Notes: generated by a model not told the origin, from the letters alone. 64,000 nt of DNA from Macrosoma leucophasiata (GCA_036365455.1 JAWQUS010000030.1:15210001-15274000); one strand, 5' to 3'. Counted from the stretch's first letter, positions 39,150-50,757 are shown. Numbers and translations: made by a program.

Positions 39150-41070
39150 AAACTTGACGCTTGTCTTTAGCCTTTCCTAGTTTCATCTTAGTTTGACCGT
39201 ACTTGTGAAGGCAAGACTGCTTTCAGGTGAGTAGTCTTCGTAGATTGGGTTTCGAGTATTCATAACTTTGTACTAACAAAAGTTATTGAATGTCTTTGGT
39301 GATACTCACTATGATTATTATAATAAGGTGTGTTCGAAACGTTATCATACCTGAAACAAAAAGAAAAAGATTAAAAGATGTTGCAATTCGTCTCTTTTAC
39401 GGACAGTCTTTTACGACGTAGTATTGTGATTAAAAACAAATGAAGACAAGTGAGATCTTGTTAAAAATTCATCCATACAAGGACTTAAATTTTTTGACGT
39501 GATAAACGTCTTATAAATCAATGAACGGCTGCACGCACGAAAAAGTGTCACGCTCCACCTGGGTCGAACGTGCAAGCAAGAGCGCGGAACAAGCGAAAGA
39601 GAAGCACGCTCGAAAAAAACGTTTAGCTTCTGACGCATGTTTTCCTATGATGTTATCACGTAAATTATCGGGCGTATACCGACTTTACAGGCAACCATTT
39701 CTTTTTGTGTTTGTGGTGTTTATTAAAACACAATATTATTAGGTAGGTACTACAGATTAAAAAATTTATTATACATCTACTTATATATTATGACTATTAT
39801 AAAGTGTGTCGCAGAAGATTCAGTCCACTAGAAAATCTGCCGACGAATAGAGATGTAAGAAACTTTTACTCCACAAACTCTGTCCAAATCGCAAAAATAT
39901 TCCCACGAAAAAATAAATAGTCAATCAGCGAGCAATACGTCACGGTTCCATTTTTACAATATTTTTCATCCTACCCTCCTGATTAATGTGAAGGCCCGCA
40001 GCCGTCTCTCGCACTCGGTCTTAACGATTCATTACGTTCGCAATGTTCCAGAAAAATCGAATGTATCTCTGGGGTGGTGTTTGATTAACCCTTCGAACAT
40101 TCGTCTATGCAGGGTTCAGCCTGTAATTAGGAATTTGACGTGGCCGAGATCAGCTTAAGCTGTCCTTAGAAGTTGGAGGGTAGTCGTAAAATAAAACCGG
40201 ATTGGACTGGATTGGTGACAATTAAGATTTTGTCCTTGTTCCAAGGACTTTCAGATTAGAATATAGACTCATCTATAGTGTAGCAGTTACTTTGTTTCAA
40301 ACCCAAGGATTTAAAACAAATTTCAACTTATTTACGAGTATTACTTCGTGATAAAGAAATGTGAACCGTGTAGCTCTATAAAATAAACAACAGCATTCAA
40401 TCCATATTGACGTTTAATGAATACTGCAACCTAGATAGATACATCAGTATAAAACCGACTCGCTCTTAGTATGTTGAAAAAACGGCAATTAAACACGTTT
40501 CTTGTATAGTTTCTAACAATTTACTTTTAAAGTGAACAGGTATATTTCTAAATATTCTTTGAATATTTCAAGTGTCTACTACCGAGCAAAAATATCAGAT
40601 TTGTTGTATGGAAGTCTCACAATAATTTTTATTATCTGTTCTTATTTGTTGTTCAAATTCAGGTTCCAATTTAAAACGAGTCTAAAAAAATGGACATACT
40701 TTACTAAAAAAAAATTAAGCATGTCTGCTTAATTATTTTCATTGCAGTTAAGACAATCGCACTTAAATAAGTTTATCAACCGCGAACAGTGGCATAAAAC
40801 TTTGCAAACACCAAGCCATTAGGATCTGCTAAACTCGCATTAGCGGTTTTCTCTTTCTCTTACATCTGAGCTGCCTTTGTTAGAGAGAGACAAGGGTACC
40901 CGCCTGTTACGGGCTACGTTAAATGAACGGATGTGTGGTGCAAACCGCACGCCTCTGGAACTCATAAACTTTATTTGCAACGCGCTAAGTCCAAACATTT
41001 GTAGTGTTGCCAGATGTCGAAGCTTTAGAGGTACATTTTGTTTCTTTGCTAATACTACATAGAAACACTA
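39150..41070. other. Unassigned DNA
   Basis: No recognisable repeat family or gene. The 60-70-codon frames here have no protein-family features I can see. Confidence 0.35.
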
Positions 41071-41074
41071 CTAC

Positions 41075-41450
41075 AACCTCATCACTCCAGCCAAAAAGTG
41101 TTGTGCGTCATTAGGGGAGAACATGACATAATCGCCAGGCTTGGCACGGGAATTGGCTATCGCAGTGTCGATAATTTTGCCATTACGATAGATGCAAACA
41201 AGCTTTGTGCAGCTTATATCGAGCCAGCTCGTATGTTCGCCGTGTTTGCACTGCAATACGTTCCTATTTGCCGGATTGACGGTTTAAATCGTTGCACGGA
41301 CAAAGGCCTTCCATCAAGCTACTCGTATAATTGCGCAAAATTTGCTTAATGACAATGCTCAGAAACGCGCATGTATTGTTTTAACAAACATTTCCTGTGT
41401 AAATTCGATTACAAATGGAATTGAATATCTGACGCAGTTTGAAAGGTTAT
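41075..41450 (-). repeat. Tri-copied segment, copy 1 (with open frame)
   Basis: Shares 'gcttatatcgagccagctcg', 'tatgttcgcc', 'tttgcactgcaatacgttcc' and 'cacggacaaaggccttccat' with 41765-41990 and 42475-42640. On the minus strand a frame reads VLQCKHGEHTSWLDISCTKL then VCIYRNGK and on for 30 codons; the VLQCK.GEH.SWLDI part is open in all three copies. The end nearest 41090 also resembles family H (51990-52085). Confidence 0.5.
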
Positions 41451-41764
41451 ATAATTCATCCAAACAAAATTCAATAATGGCTCAGAAAACTTTTTCATGA
41501 ATATTGACCAATTTATCTTTGATCGTACTTTTTTGGTGAAATAACCTACATAACTTGCATGCAATCAAAACAAACAAATCTTTATGCACATAAACTTGAC
41601 TAAGTACATGAAAATAAACTTCACTACATAAAAAAGCCTAAAACGCAACCTTAACACCAAAATTTCAACTAAATAACCAATAAATGATTGACAAAAAGTA
41701 GAGCAATACAAAAAAGAACAATTTTGATCACAAAACCCCATTCGCCGAAATACGTTTGACGCCA

Positions 41765-41990
41765 CTAGGATGGATGCAAACAAGCTTTGTAAGGCTTATA
41801 TCGAGCCAGCTCGTATGTTCGCCATGTTTGCACTGCAATACGTTCCTAGTTGCCGGATTGGCGGATTAAAGCGTTGCACGGACAAAGGCCTTCCATCAAG
41901 CTATAATTGAGCAACATTCGCATAATGACTGCGCTCAGAACGGAACATGTGTTGTTTGCACTAACCATTGCTGTCTAAGTTTAATATACG
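41765..41990 (-). repeat. Tri-copied segment, copy 2
   Basis: Keeps the VLQCKHGEHTSWLDI frame, then diverges. The following 41935-41990 also matches the DNA after copy 1, so a unit of at least 300 bp was duplicated. Confidence 0.5.
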
Positions 41991-42474
41991 AATGGCATTG
42001 TTTCCCATTCATTTAAATTTGAAATTTGGTCTTAGATATCTATAGATATCATAAACAGTTGTTAAGACAACTATGCGTGACATGTAATTAGGTATGCTAA
42101 GTCGTACAAATACAATTTCATCAGTTTATATAAATAATTCATTCAAATAAAATAGATTTACAAAAATAAATAAGAAAAAATATTTGTTATCTCCGACTTT
42201 TGCAGATTAAAAATCGGGCGCGATGGTAGCGATAAATCCTTACTATGTCACGTCATGTCGAATTGCGCGGATTTTTCGTTTTTAGACAGAGGTGCGGGAT
42301 GTTGGTTACTAATATTTCACTATCTTTTGGTGAGGAGAGCACCTAAAACGTAAGATTATGATAGAATACGATTAATTAAAAAAATAAAACTTATTGTAAA
42401 ATGCAAAAAAAAAACCCTACTTTAGAAATAATATACCGATAGTTATTGATTAAACAAATTTAAAGTCAAACTCG

Positions 42475-42640
42475 ATAAGTTTCCATTTGCCGAAATATGT
42501 TTGACGCCGCTTGGATATCTAGATGCAAATAAGCTTTGTACAGCCTTATATCCAGCCAGCTCGCATGTTCGCCGTACTTGCACTGCAATACATTCCGCCA
42601 ATCCGATTGGCGGATTAAAGCGTTGCATGGACATTGTTGC
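42475..42640 (-). repeat. Tri-copied segment, copy 3
   Basis: Most diverged copy ('tatatccagccagctcgcat'); lacks the 'caaaggccttccatc' end. Confidence 0.5.
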
Positions 42641-42747
42641 CTCTTCTATCAAACGCACATAGATCGCTTAAATAAATAAAATCTGTTGATATATAAAAGT
42701 TTTCTCTTTGTGAGGATTCTTTGCATTCCACTAATCTATAATTAATA

Positions 42748-42950
42748 TTATAAAGCTGAAGAGTTTGTTTGCTTGAACGCGCTAATCTCAGGAACGAATG
42801 GTCCGATTTGAAAAACCGAACTGAAAATTATTTCAGTTTTAGATAGCCCATTTATCGAGGAAGACTCTAGACATATAACATCACGCTAAGATGAATAGGA
42901 GAGGGCAGGTAACATTGCACCCGCCCGAAGCCGGCGCTTGCCGCTAGTAT
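42748..42950. mobile_element. Helitron-like short repeat
   Basis: 'attataaagctgaagagttt', 'gtccgatttgaaaaac', 'atttcagttttagatagccc', ending 'cacccgcccgaagccggcgc' and 'ctagta'. Confidence 0.6.
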
Positions 42951-43049
42951 CAATCTGAAATTATTTCATCATCATCATCACAGCCGAAAGACGTCCGCTG
43001 CTCGACAAAGCCTTCCCCAAAGACGCCCACAACAGTATTGAGCGTTATT

Positions 43050-43760
43050 AGTGGAGAATATGCATAGTAATAATTCACTTTTATTTATTTTTAATCCGAC
43101 TTAAAAGAAAGAATAATAAATATTCAGAAACAACATCACATTGAGACATAAACAAAAAAAAATGTAAAAAAAAGAATATTATACAAAAGATAAAAAAAAA
43201 ATTCTCACATAAATCACATTAACACAGATGGTAGACAGTATGCCTCACGGCTGGTCTGAATGGGTAAAACAAGTTCTCAATTCGGTTGGTATGTTTTTTT
43301 TATTATTTACATGATTGTTTTTTTTGTCTTATAGCTGCAATTTGGTGCCATAAATAATTTAATTAGTTTGATCCATACCTTTTTATTTTCTGAGCAACTA
43401 AAAAATAATTAACTTTAGTAAAACTTTTACAAATAGAGAATAGGATTTCCAACAATAATATGCAAAAGCTTAACATTTAACAGGCTTATTGAACAAATGT
43501 TTCGTTCAGAAATCTACATTTCAGCTCCATCCCTCGAAAGGTATCGCAAGTTTGGCTACTGAGGAAAACTTGCCTTTTATTTCTCAACGCTTTTTTTGTC
43601 GAGCGTTCGCTCGTTGAATATTAAAATAATTTTCAAACTGCAAAATTATTACACGTGACTGGTTTCGTAAATAGTATTAACGCATATGAGCTCAGTCCGT
43701 CTTTTCAATAAGATCATACATTATGTATCAATTATACAAATTCGTCCGTATCTTGTTGGT
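43050..43760. other. Unassigned AT-rich DNA
   Basis: Several A and T runs; nothing recognised. Confidence 0.35.
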
Positions 43761-43764
43761 TTGA

Positions 43765-43945
43765 AGTTGCCCAGAACCTCGAAGTTTGGTAATGTGCCCG
43801 GAGATGGCAACAGGGTCGCCACCTGGGCCAAAACGTAACCGGCGAATGTTTAAACGTAAACGTGGGTGTTTGCATGTATGCTTGAATGCATGCATTTACC
43901 TCTCTCTACCCCTTCGGGGTTTACAGGCGTGAAGTTACGTAGTTA
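43765..43945 (+). mobile_element. SINE family C, 5'-truncated
   Basis: 'acctcgaagtttggtaatgt', 'gcccggagatggcaacaggg', 'cgtaaccggcgaatg', 'ctaccccttcggggttt', ending 'aggcgtgaagttacg'. Confidence 0.78.
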
Positions 43946-44061
43946 ATTTCAAACATTAAGGCAATTTTTTGCCATAAATCTCAAACATACTGTTCTACTA
44001 TTCATACTACGGTCCTTTGTGTAGAAGATCGGAAATTAGTAAAACCTATTAGATAGGGTAA

Positions 44062-44275
44062 TCTATCTGCCGCCAAATGGTAGTGTTCAGCTCTTGCGTG
44101 TTCCAGTTGGATGGTAATATATGGCCCCGTAATATCTATCTTAGAAACATAACAACTAAGGTCTAAGATGCGTTGTCACTCTGGTCTTTGTGTGGATGTC
44201 TATAGGCGGCAGTCATCAATGACATCAATGTGAACTGCACCTTTGTTGCCACCTTCATTACATAAAAAAGGTATT
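44062..44275 (+). mobile_element. Repeat A, diverged 3' part
   Basis: 'ctgccgccaaatggtagtgt', 'tggtctttgtgtggatgtct', 'tcattacataaaaaa'. Confidence 0.75.
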
Positions 44276-44624
44276 TAAATAGTTCTTAATAGTTGATACC
44301 AGACTAAGAACTAGAAAAAAATTACAGAGTTACAGTTACATGTTATACAATATATCGCTTTCAAATGAAACAAACATTTACAAATGGTCACAAGGAAAAC
44401 AGCTCTTTCGTACAAAAACACCTCTTAGAAAGGGAAAGGGTGCTCGGAGTTAAGTGGTAATATTACCACGTTGTATGACGTATCCATTAGAAGTGGAAAC
44501 ATAATAGGGTTTGAGTTTTGCGTTGTCGTGGTTTTTTTAAGAGTGAAATCCATTATTTAGCCGGAATTTGTCCAGTCGAACAATTTGAGACGCAAGAAAT
44601 AAATTCTTTTTTATAAAATACTAG

Positions 44625-44812
44625 CTGTTGAACGCGAATTCACCCGCGTGGATGTCGTTTAAAAAGTAGCCTTGTTGTTCTTGTGTTCTTTCTCAAAGTC
44701 AACTCTATCTCTGTACCAAATTTCATTAGAATCGGTTCAGTCGTTTGGACGTGAAAAGGTAACAGACAGACAGAGTTACTTTCGCATTTATAATATTAAA
44801 GTAGGGAAGTAG
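44625..44812. mobile_element. Helitron-like short repeat, copy 1
   Basis: 'cccgcgtggatgtcgttt', 'accaaatttcattagaatcg', 'gttcagtcgtttggacgtga', 'tttcgcatttataatatta'. Strongly similar to 56993-57177. Confidence 0.7.
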
Positions 44813-44833
44813 GGATAGTAGGGATAGATTTTA

Positions 44834-44952
44834 TTTTATGTAATGAAGGTGGCAAACAAGCATGCAGCTCACATCAGATGTTAAGTGATGACTGCAGCCT
44901 TTAGACATCTACATAAAAATCAGAGGTCAAAATGCAGATGCGTTAGCCCGCA
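44834..44952 (-). mobile_element. Repeat A fragment (tail side)
   Basis: 'tatgtaatgaaggtggcaaa' to 'tgcagatgcgttagc'; the 5' half is absent. Confidence 0.8.
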
Positions 44953-45037
44953 GTTGGCCGTTTATTAGGCGAAACTAATTAATGTAAAAAAGTCGCGTAC
45001 AATTATGTATTATCAAAATACTTTCCACAATCTTTAT

Positions 45038-45130
45038 GACGACCCGGTTAGTCCCGTGGTGTGTGACGACCGCTCCATTCGAAGGGTCGCGATTTCGATC
45101 CCCGCAACGGGGCAAATATTTGTATAGCTT
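45038..45130 (+). mobile_element. tRNA-derived SINE (family B), head only
   Basis: 'gacgacccggttagtcccgt' and 'cgatttcgatccccgc', ending 'caaatatttgtatag'. Confidence 0.78.
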
Positions 45131-45765
45131 TAAACAAATAGTGAACGAAAAAAGTATTAAAAGTGCGTTCGTCTTATATTGTGGTAATACATAATTTACA
45201 TTTTTATAACTAGTTATAGAGAGCAGGTATTTTTTCTTTCAAATATAAAAGTAATATTCTTCAGTGGTAGAGTTCCAGTGTAGGAGCTAGTTAGTGCACT
45301 AACATCCCTTAAATCCGCATTGTAAGCCCTTTACCCAGCGTGGGAACTGAACTATTGCAAGTAATTGGATAAGTTGATTGACGTCAATGGGCAAGTAAGC
45401 ATTTAAAGTCTATAAAAATATTGTTTTCATTATAATCCGTAGAGGCGGGCGAATGCACAATGAATGGATGATGCTTGACGCGTGAGCGGGAACGGTCACC
45501 TGACCGTACGCGAGTCTGAACGAACGGTCAGCGGCCGGTGCGTATTAGCAAATTTAAGTCTTCTAATATATTCGGCAAAAAAGTAATTGGTCTTAACAAG
45601 TTATTTTTATAATTTCTAATAGATTAACATTATCTACTAATATGTCATAAGCAATTAGTAAAAAGCTCTTATTTTGAGTGCAAATACAGAAACCACAATT
45701 CTATTACACAATTATATTTGTATGTAGGTAACACATAATTTTCATTACGTAATTGCCGTTTTCAG

Positions 45766-45866
45766 GTATTCATTGACGAAATGGCTTTTTATTTAGGCCA
45801 ACATAGATGTTATCGTTGGCTTCGCCACAAAGAAATGCTGATGAATTTGACGCCAGCCAGACAAAG
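45766..45866 (+). other. Exon-like segment, product unknown
   Basis: Acceptor gttttcag|GTATTC and donor CAAAG|gtacag bound a 101-bp frame that reads VFIDEMAFYLGQHRCYRWLR and HKEMLMNLTPARQR. The VFIDE start is reminiscent of DDE-type transposase motifs, but the match is too short to claim. It could be a lone exon of a gene that spans this region. Confidence 0.3.
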
Positions 45867-45869
45867 GTA

Positions 45870-46490
45870 CAGTTTAAAAATAATAAAAAGAGGAAACTTT
45901 TAATGGGCTATTTCGTTTTTCTCGTATTAATATTAAAAAGGCATGGTCATCAAAAATATGACCATAATAACCTTTAACATGTGACGTACGTAATGTCACA
46001 AGACGTACAAGTATTAACTGGTCTTGAATATAGTTTACAATGTAAACAGACATAGTAATTAAAGTCCACTTTAATTGCTGTCGTTATGTAGATGTAAGAA
46101 AGCGGCTTTGTGTGAATGAGAGTATCAGAGTGAAAATTTGAAAGGGCATGCTTCCATGGTTTAAGTTTACAGAAAGAATGTCGAATCAGTGAATGACTAA
46201 ACAGATAAGAAATGAAAAAAAAAAGAGGCGTAAAGCCACTTTCTTATATTTTCATTACGAACGCGACCAGTGAGCAATACATTGCATATCTTGCATAATA
46301 ATCTTATGTTTCTTTAATTTCGATAGTCACTTTGCAGTACATTACTGTTTTGGCTTAACGTGATAATTACGATGATTTTAGGAAAAAAGGCAAAGCACAG
46401 CAAAGCGCTTTTAAAATCGATGGTTACCGAGAAACCACTTTTTCCTTATGTAACGATTATATATGTTTGCAAAATAACAGTAATCGTACT
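45870..46490. other. Unassigned DNA
   Basis: AT-rich; no recognised gene or repeat upstream of the LINE fragment. Confidence 0.35.
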
Positions 46491-46748
46491 ACGATGACGG
46501 TTATTTTGCTCTACTACACGTGCTCCTGTCCTACCATACAGAAATCAGACACTATAAAGTACTTGGGTGTATTATTGGACAGTACCTTAAAATTCAATGC
46601 TCACATTAACACGCTTAGCAATAGGATACGAAAATTAATATATTAATATATATATATTTCAGACGATAAGAAACGTAACTGATGAAAAGTTGCGATATCA
46701 TATTTACCTTGCTCTGGCTCATTCTCTGCTCACGTATTGCATCTTGCA

Positions 46749-46876
46749 TCTTGGGGGGGTGCCCCAAAAATACTATTTTAGAACTAGAAAGAGCTCAGAG
46801 AGCCAGTCTGAATCTTGGGGGGGTGCCCCAAAAATACTATTTTAGAACTAGAAAGAGCTCAGAGAGCCAGTCTGAA
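46749..46876 (+). repeat. 64-bp perfect tandem duplication inside the LINE relic
   Basis: Copies 46749-46812 and 46813-46876, each from 'tcttgggggggtgcccc' to 'agagccagtctgaa'. 64 is not a multiple of 3, so it shifts the frame. Confidence 0.92.
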
Positions 46877-47189
46877 GGTGTGTTATTTTCATCCTTTTGG
46901 ATATCCTACAGCTCTTTTGTATTCCGAGGCAAAAGTCCTAACAGTACGTCAATTGTTCATACTACACACAGTCCTAAAGCAGCATAGACTTCTCAAATTC
47001 AACCCCTATCTATCTTTAGGTAAACGACGATTTAATCCCGTCGACTGCTACCAAAATCGACTTCGCACTTTGTTTCCAAAACGGTTTTTCTGTTATCTTG
47101 GTGGATATCTGGTGGTTATATAATATGTTCTAAACTTTTCATAGTCCCACTTCAACATTACACAATACGCTCCATACACACAACACTCA

Positions 47190-47280
47190 CCACGCGCACA
47201 CACACTTACACACACACACACACACACGCACGCACGCATGCACTCACATGCACACACACTTACACATAGACACACACGCT
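47190..47280. repeat. CA/GCAC-rich microsatellite
   Basis: 'cacacacacacacacacgca' and related CA, CGCA and CATG repeats. Confidence 0.9.
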
Positions 47281-47544
47281 CGCACTTTAGATAAAATATT
47301 AGTATGTAAGTTTAAATTGGAAATTACTTATCACTTGTCAGTGTATTATTTTACATATATTATACTAAATGTAACCATACCTAAAGACCTGGTGTCCTGA
47401 AATACAGACCTCGGTTTAGCTTAGGCACCAGTCTCCCACGGTATAATTATAGTTTTTAAGTGTTACTATTGATATCATGTTTAATGTTCTCATAAATTGT
47501 GGTGAGACATAAATCATTATTATCATTATCATTATCACTATAAA

Positions 47545-48230
47545 GTTGTAACCGTGTAAAGTTAAATCTTCGTTCGAAAAATATTTAAACTGGGTTGCAT
47601 CATCTTACCGTGAGTTTGCATTGATGAAACATTCACTTATAAACATGTTAAAATGATAGGTTTGACAGCAGTGCGAACGCTAGCACCACAGTCTAAAGAA
47701 AACGAACGTGTTAATTATACTGTGCTAGCACCAATAAGACATTCATCGCAATACATACTTTATGCGACAAGTTGCAAAACATCATGTTTAATGTTTTTAG
47801 TGCAAACTAGGGGTAAGACAAAGGAGACGTTTCAAAATGTATGGAGCTTGGGCACGCGCTTTTTAGGTACGTTATAATGAGAGAAGAAGCATAAAATACT
47901 AAATAATATTCAGCTATTAAAATCGTATAATATACCTACAATTTTTTGGTGCAACCAAACTTGAAAATGTTTTAATAGGTACATAAAGACCCGAGGCAAG
48001 CATAGATCGAAACTCAATAGCGCAGGTACTGTTAATTAATTATTCAAAATTCGAATAATGCCTAAATGACAGACGAGAGCAGTTCGAGTAAGCCAAGTAT
48101 TGAATACTTGTTTCAAGTATGCAAAAGTTATCGACGTTGATTTATTGTGAAAAGCCTTGTTAAGTACTTTTGAAAGCAACTTTCTTATTATCGTTGAGAA
48201 TCGACTCCGAGTTTCATATTTAAATGTGAC
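47545..48230. other. Unassigned DNA upstream of the minisatellite
   Basis: A block of nearly 30 bp at about 47690 ('cacagtctaaagaaaacgaa', 'cgtgttaatta') is identical to 38076-38105. No gene recognised. Confidence 0.4.
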
Positions 48231-48237
48231 TTCACGC

Positions 48238-50240
48238 CTGACGTCCCGACGCCGTCAGTCCCGACGCCGAGCGTCCCGACGTCAAACGCCCCAACGTCGA
48301 GCGTCCCGACGCCGAGCGTCCCGACGCCCAGCGTCCCGACGCCCAGCGTCCCAACGCCCATCGTCCCGACGTCGAGCGTCCCGACGTCAAGCGTCTCGAC
48401 GCCCAGCGTCCCGACGCCGAGCGTCCCGACGTCGAGCGTCCCGACTACGGGCGTCCCGACACCGGGCGTCTCGACGCCGAGCGTCCCGACGCCGAGCGTC
48501 CCGACGCCGAACGTTCCGACGCCGAGCGTCCCGACGTCGAGCGACCCGACGCCGAGCGTCCCGACGCCGGGAATCCCGACGCCGGGCGTCCCGACGCCGG
48601 GCGTCCATACGCCGAGCGTCCCGACGCCGAGTGTCCCGACGCCGAGCGTCCCGACGCCGAGCGTCCCGACGCCGAGCGTCCCGATGCCGAGCGTCCCGAC
48701 GCCGAGCGTCCCGACGCCCAGCGTCCCGACGTCGAGCGTCCCGACGCCGAGAGTCCCGACGCCCAGCGTCCCGACGCCGAGAGTCCCGACGCCAAGCGTC
48801 CCGAAGCCCAGCGTCCCGACGTCGAGCGTCCCGACGCCTAGTGTCCCGACGCCGAGCGTTACGACGCCGAGCGTCCCGACGCCGAGCGTCCCGACGCCGA
48901 GCGTCCCGACGCCCAGCGTCCCGACGCCCAGCGTCCCGACGTCGGGCGTCCCGACGCCGAGCGTCCCGACGCCGAGTGTCCCGACGCCGAGCGTCCCGAC
49001 GCCGAGCGTCCCGACGCCCAGCGTCCCGACGTCGAGCGTCCCGACGTCGAGCGTCCCGACGTCGAGCGTCCCGACGTCGAGCGTCCCGACGCCGAGAGTC
49101 TCGACGCCCAGCGTCCCGACGCCGAGCGTCCCGGCGCCGAGAGTCCCGACGTCGAGCGTCCCGACGCCGGGCGTCCCGACGCCGAGAGTCCCGACGTCGA
49201 GCGTCCCGACGCCGGGCGTCCCGACGCAGAGCGTCCCGACGCCGAGCGTCCCAACGTCGAGCGTCCCGACGTCCAGCGTCCCGACGTCGAGCGTCCCGAC
49301 GCCGTGCGTCCCGACGCCGAGCGTCCCGACGCCGTGAGTCACGACGCCGAGCGTCCCGACGCCGAGCGTCCCGACGCCGAGCGTCCCGACGCCGTGCGTC
49401 CCGACGCCGTGAGTCCCGACGCCGAGCGTCCCAACGTCGAGCGTCCCGACGTCCAGCGTCCCGACGTCGAGCGTCCCGACGCCCAGCGTCCCGACGCCGT
49501 GCGTCCTGACGCCGAGCGTCCCGACGCCGTGAGTCACGACGCCGAGCGTCCCGACGCCGAGCGACCCGGCGCCGAGAGTCCCGACGCCGAGCGACCCGGC
49601 GCCGAGAGTCCCGACGCCGAGCATCCCGACGCCGAGCGTCCCGACGCCGTGCGTCCCGACGCCGAGCGTCCCGGCGCCGAGAGTCCCGACGCCGAGCGTC
49701 CCGACGCCGAGCGTCTCGACGCCGAGCGTCCCGACGCCGAGCGTCCCGACGCCGAGCGTCCCGACGCCGAGCGTCCCGACGCCGAGCGTCCCGACGCCGT
49801 GCGTCCCGACGCCGAGCGTCCCGACGCCGAGCGTCCCGGCGCCGAGAGTCCCGACGCCGAGCGTCCCGACGCCGAGCGTCCCGACGCCGAGCGTCCCGAC
49901 GCCGAGCGTCCCGACGCCGAGCGTCCCGACGCCGAGCGTCCCGACGCCGAGCGTCCCGACGCCTAGTGTCCCGACGCCCAGCGTCCCGACGTCGAGCGTC
50001 CCGACGCCCAGCGTACTGGCGTCGAGCGTCCCGACGCCCAGCGTACTGGCGTCGAGCGTCTCGACGCCCAGCGTCCCGACGTCCAGCACCCCGACGCCCA
50101 GCGTCCCGACGCCCAGCGTCCAGACGCCCAGCGTCCCGACGCCCAGCGTCCCGACGCCCAGCGTCCCGACGCCCAGCGTCCCGACGTCGAGCGTCTCGAC
50201 GCCCAGCGTCCCGACGCTCAGCATCTCGACGCCCAGCGTG
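48238..50240. repeat. 15-bp minisatellite, ~133 units, GC-rich
   Basis: Unit consensus GCGTCCCGACGCCGA with variants ending GTCGA, GCCCA or GCCGT and starting GAGTC or GCGACC. The unit boundary keeps the same phase from 48301 to 50240, so there is no net indel over about 129 units; variation is substitution only. Since 15 is a multiple of 3, stop codons are rare in several frames on both strands: plus-strand frames give RRASR or PDAER/VPTPS repeats, the minus strand LGVGT pentapeptides across the array. No ATG-led frame with a plausible non-repeat part is seen, so I treat it as non-coding. Right flank (50312-50335) is the Helitron-like end 'gttgcgggcacagctagt'. Confidence 0.97.
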
Positions 50241-50311
50241 TTGTTTTTGTATGATCCAAAATTAACCAAAAATTATATCCAAAAATGCTGCCCCAGGCCA
50301 CTATTCCACGC

Positions 50312-50336
50312 GAACGAAGTTGCGGGCACAGCTAGT
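50312..50336. mobile_element. Helitron-like 3' terminus
   Basis: 'cgaacgaagttgcgggcaca' followed by GCTAG and T, as at 31183-31215: a GC hairpin followed by CTAG and T. Confidence 0.5.
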
Positions 50337-50621
50337 TATTAATATAAAAGGTTATGATTTTTTTTCTCCCGGATTTAGACAACTTAGAGGTGGTAACCCT
50401 AGTAGGAAGTCATGCATATATGTTTAGATACAGAATTCATTTAGTACTCTTGTGAATATTCACCATACATTACATAATTGTTTTGTTATGAACATTTAAT
50501 ATAATATTATTATAACAATTTATCCATGCTCATAATTACTTGATAGACAATTTTTTTAATCTAGACAGGCAGAGTGTGGAGCTCCAGATACCATATGTAA
50601 TGCCAAATGTCATATAAAATG

Positions 50622-50730
50622 CTGCAAACAAGCATGCATTCCACAAAAACTGAAGTTAAAAAATGCAGATGCGTTGCCACCCCTGAGGCCTACGTAAGTT
50701 GTTGTCTCTGATTGTTATTACAGGATCATA
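50622..50730 (-). mobile_element. Repeat A fragment, diverged
   Basis: 'gctgcaaacaagcatgcatt' to 'ttgccacccctgaggcctac'. Confidence 0.6.
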
Positions 50731-50757
50731 TCATATTAATCGATTATTCATAATATG

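Larger units (their letters stand above)
46495..47540 (+). mobile_element. LINE reverse-transcriptase C-terminal fragment and 3'UTR
   Basis: The coding relic reads IKYLGVLLDSTLKFNAHIN, LRYHIYLALAHSLLTYCI, LERAQRASL, VLTVRQLFILHTVLKQHRLL, the thumb/C-terminal part of a non-LTR RT, with an AT insertion near 46640. A 3'UTR follows with a CA-rich microsatellite (47190-47280) and a TTATCA-type tail at 47513-47540. Not the family of the 28.7- and 52.7-kb copies. Confidence 0.8.

Noticed and set aside
47093..47275. Cys/Val-rich minus-strand frame
   Set aside because: Translation of the CA/GT microsatellite.
48238..50240. CRISPR-like array
   Set aside because: Units are 15 bp with no spacers, and the context is an insect-type nuclear genome.
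48157..50269. Long open frames through the minisatellite (450 codons plus strand, 693 codons minus strand, and others)
   Set aside because: The 15-bp unit keeps several frames open on both strands. The long frames begin at non-ATG codons and contain almost nothing but repeat, so openness is not evidence of coding.
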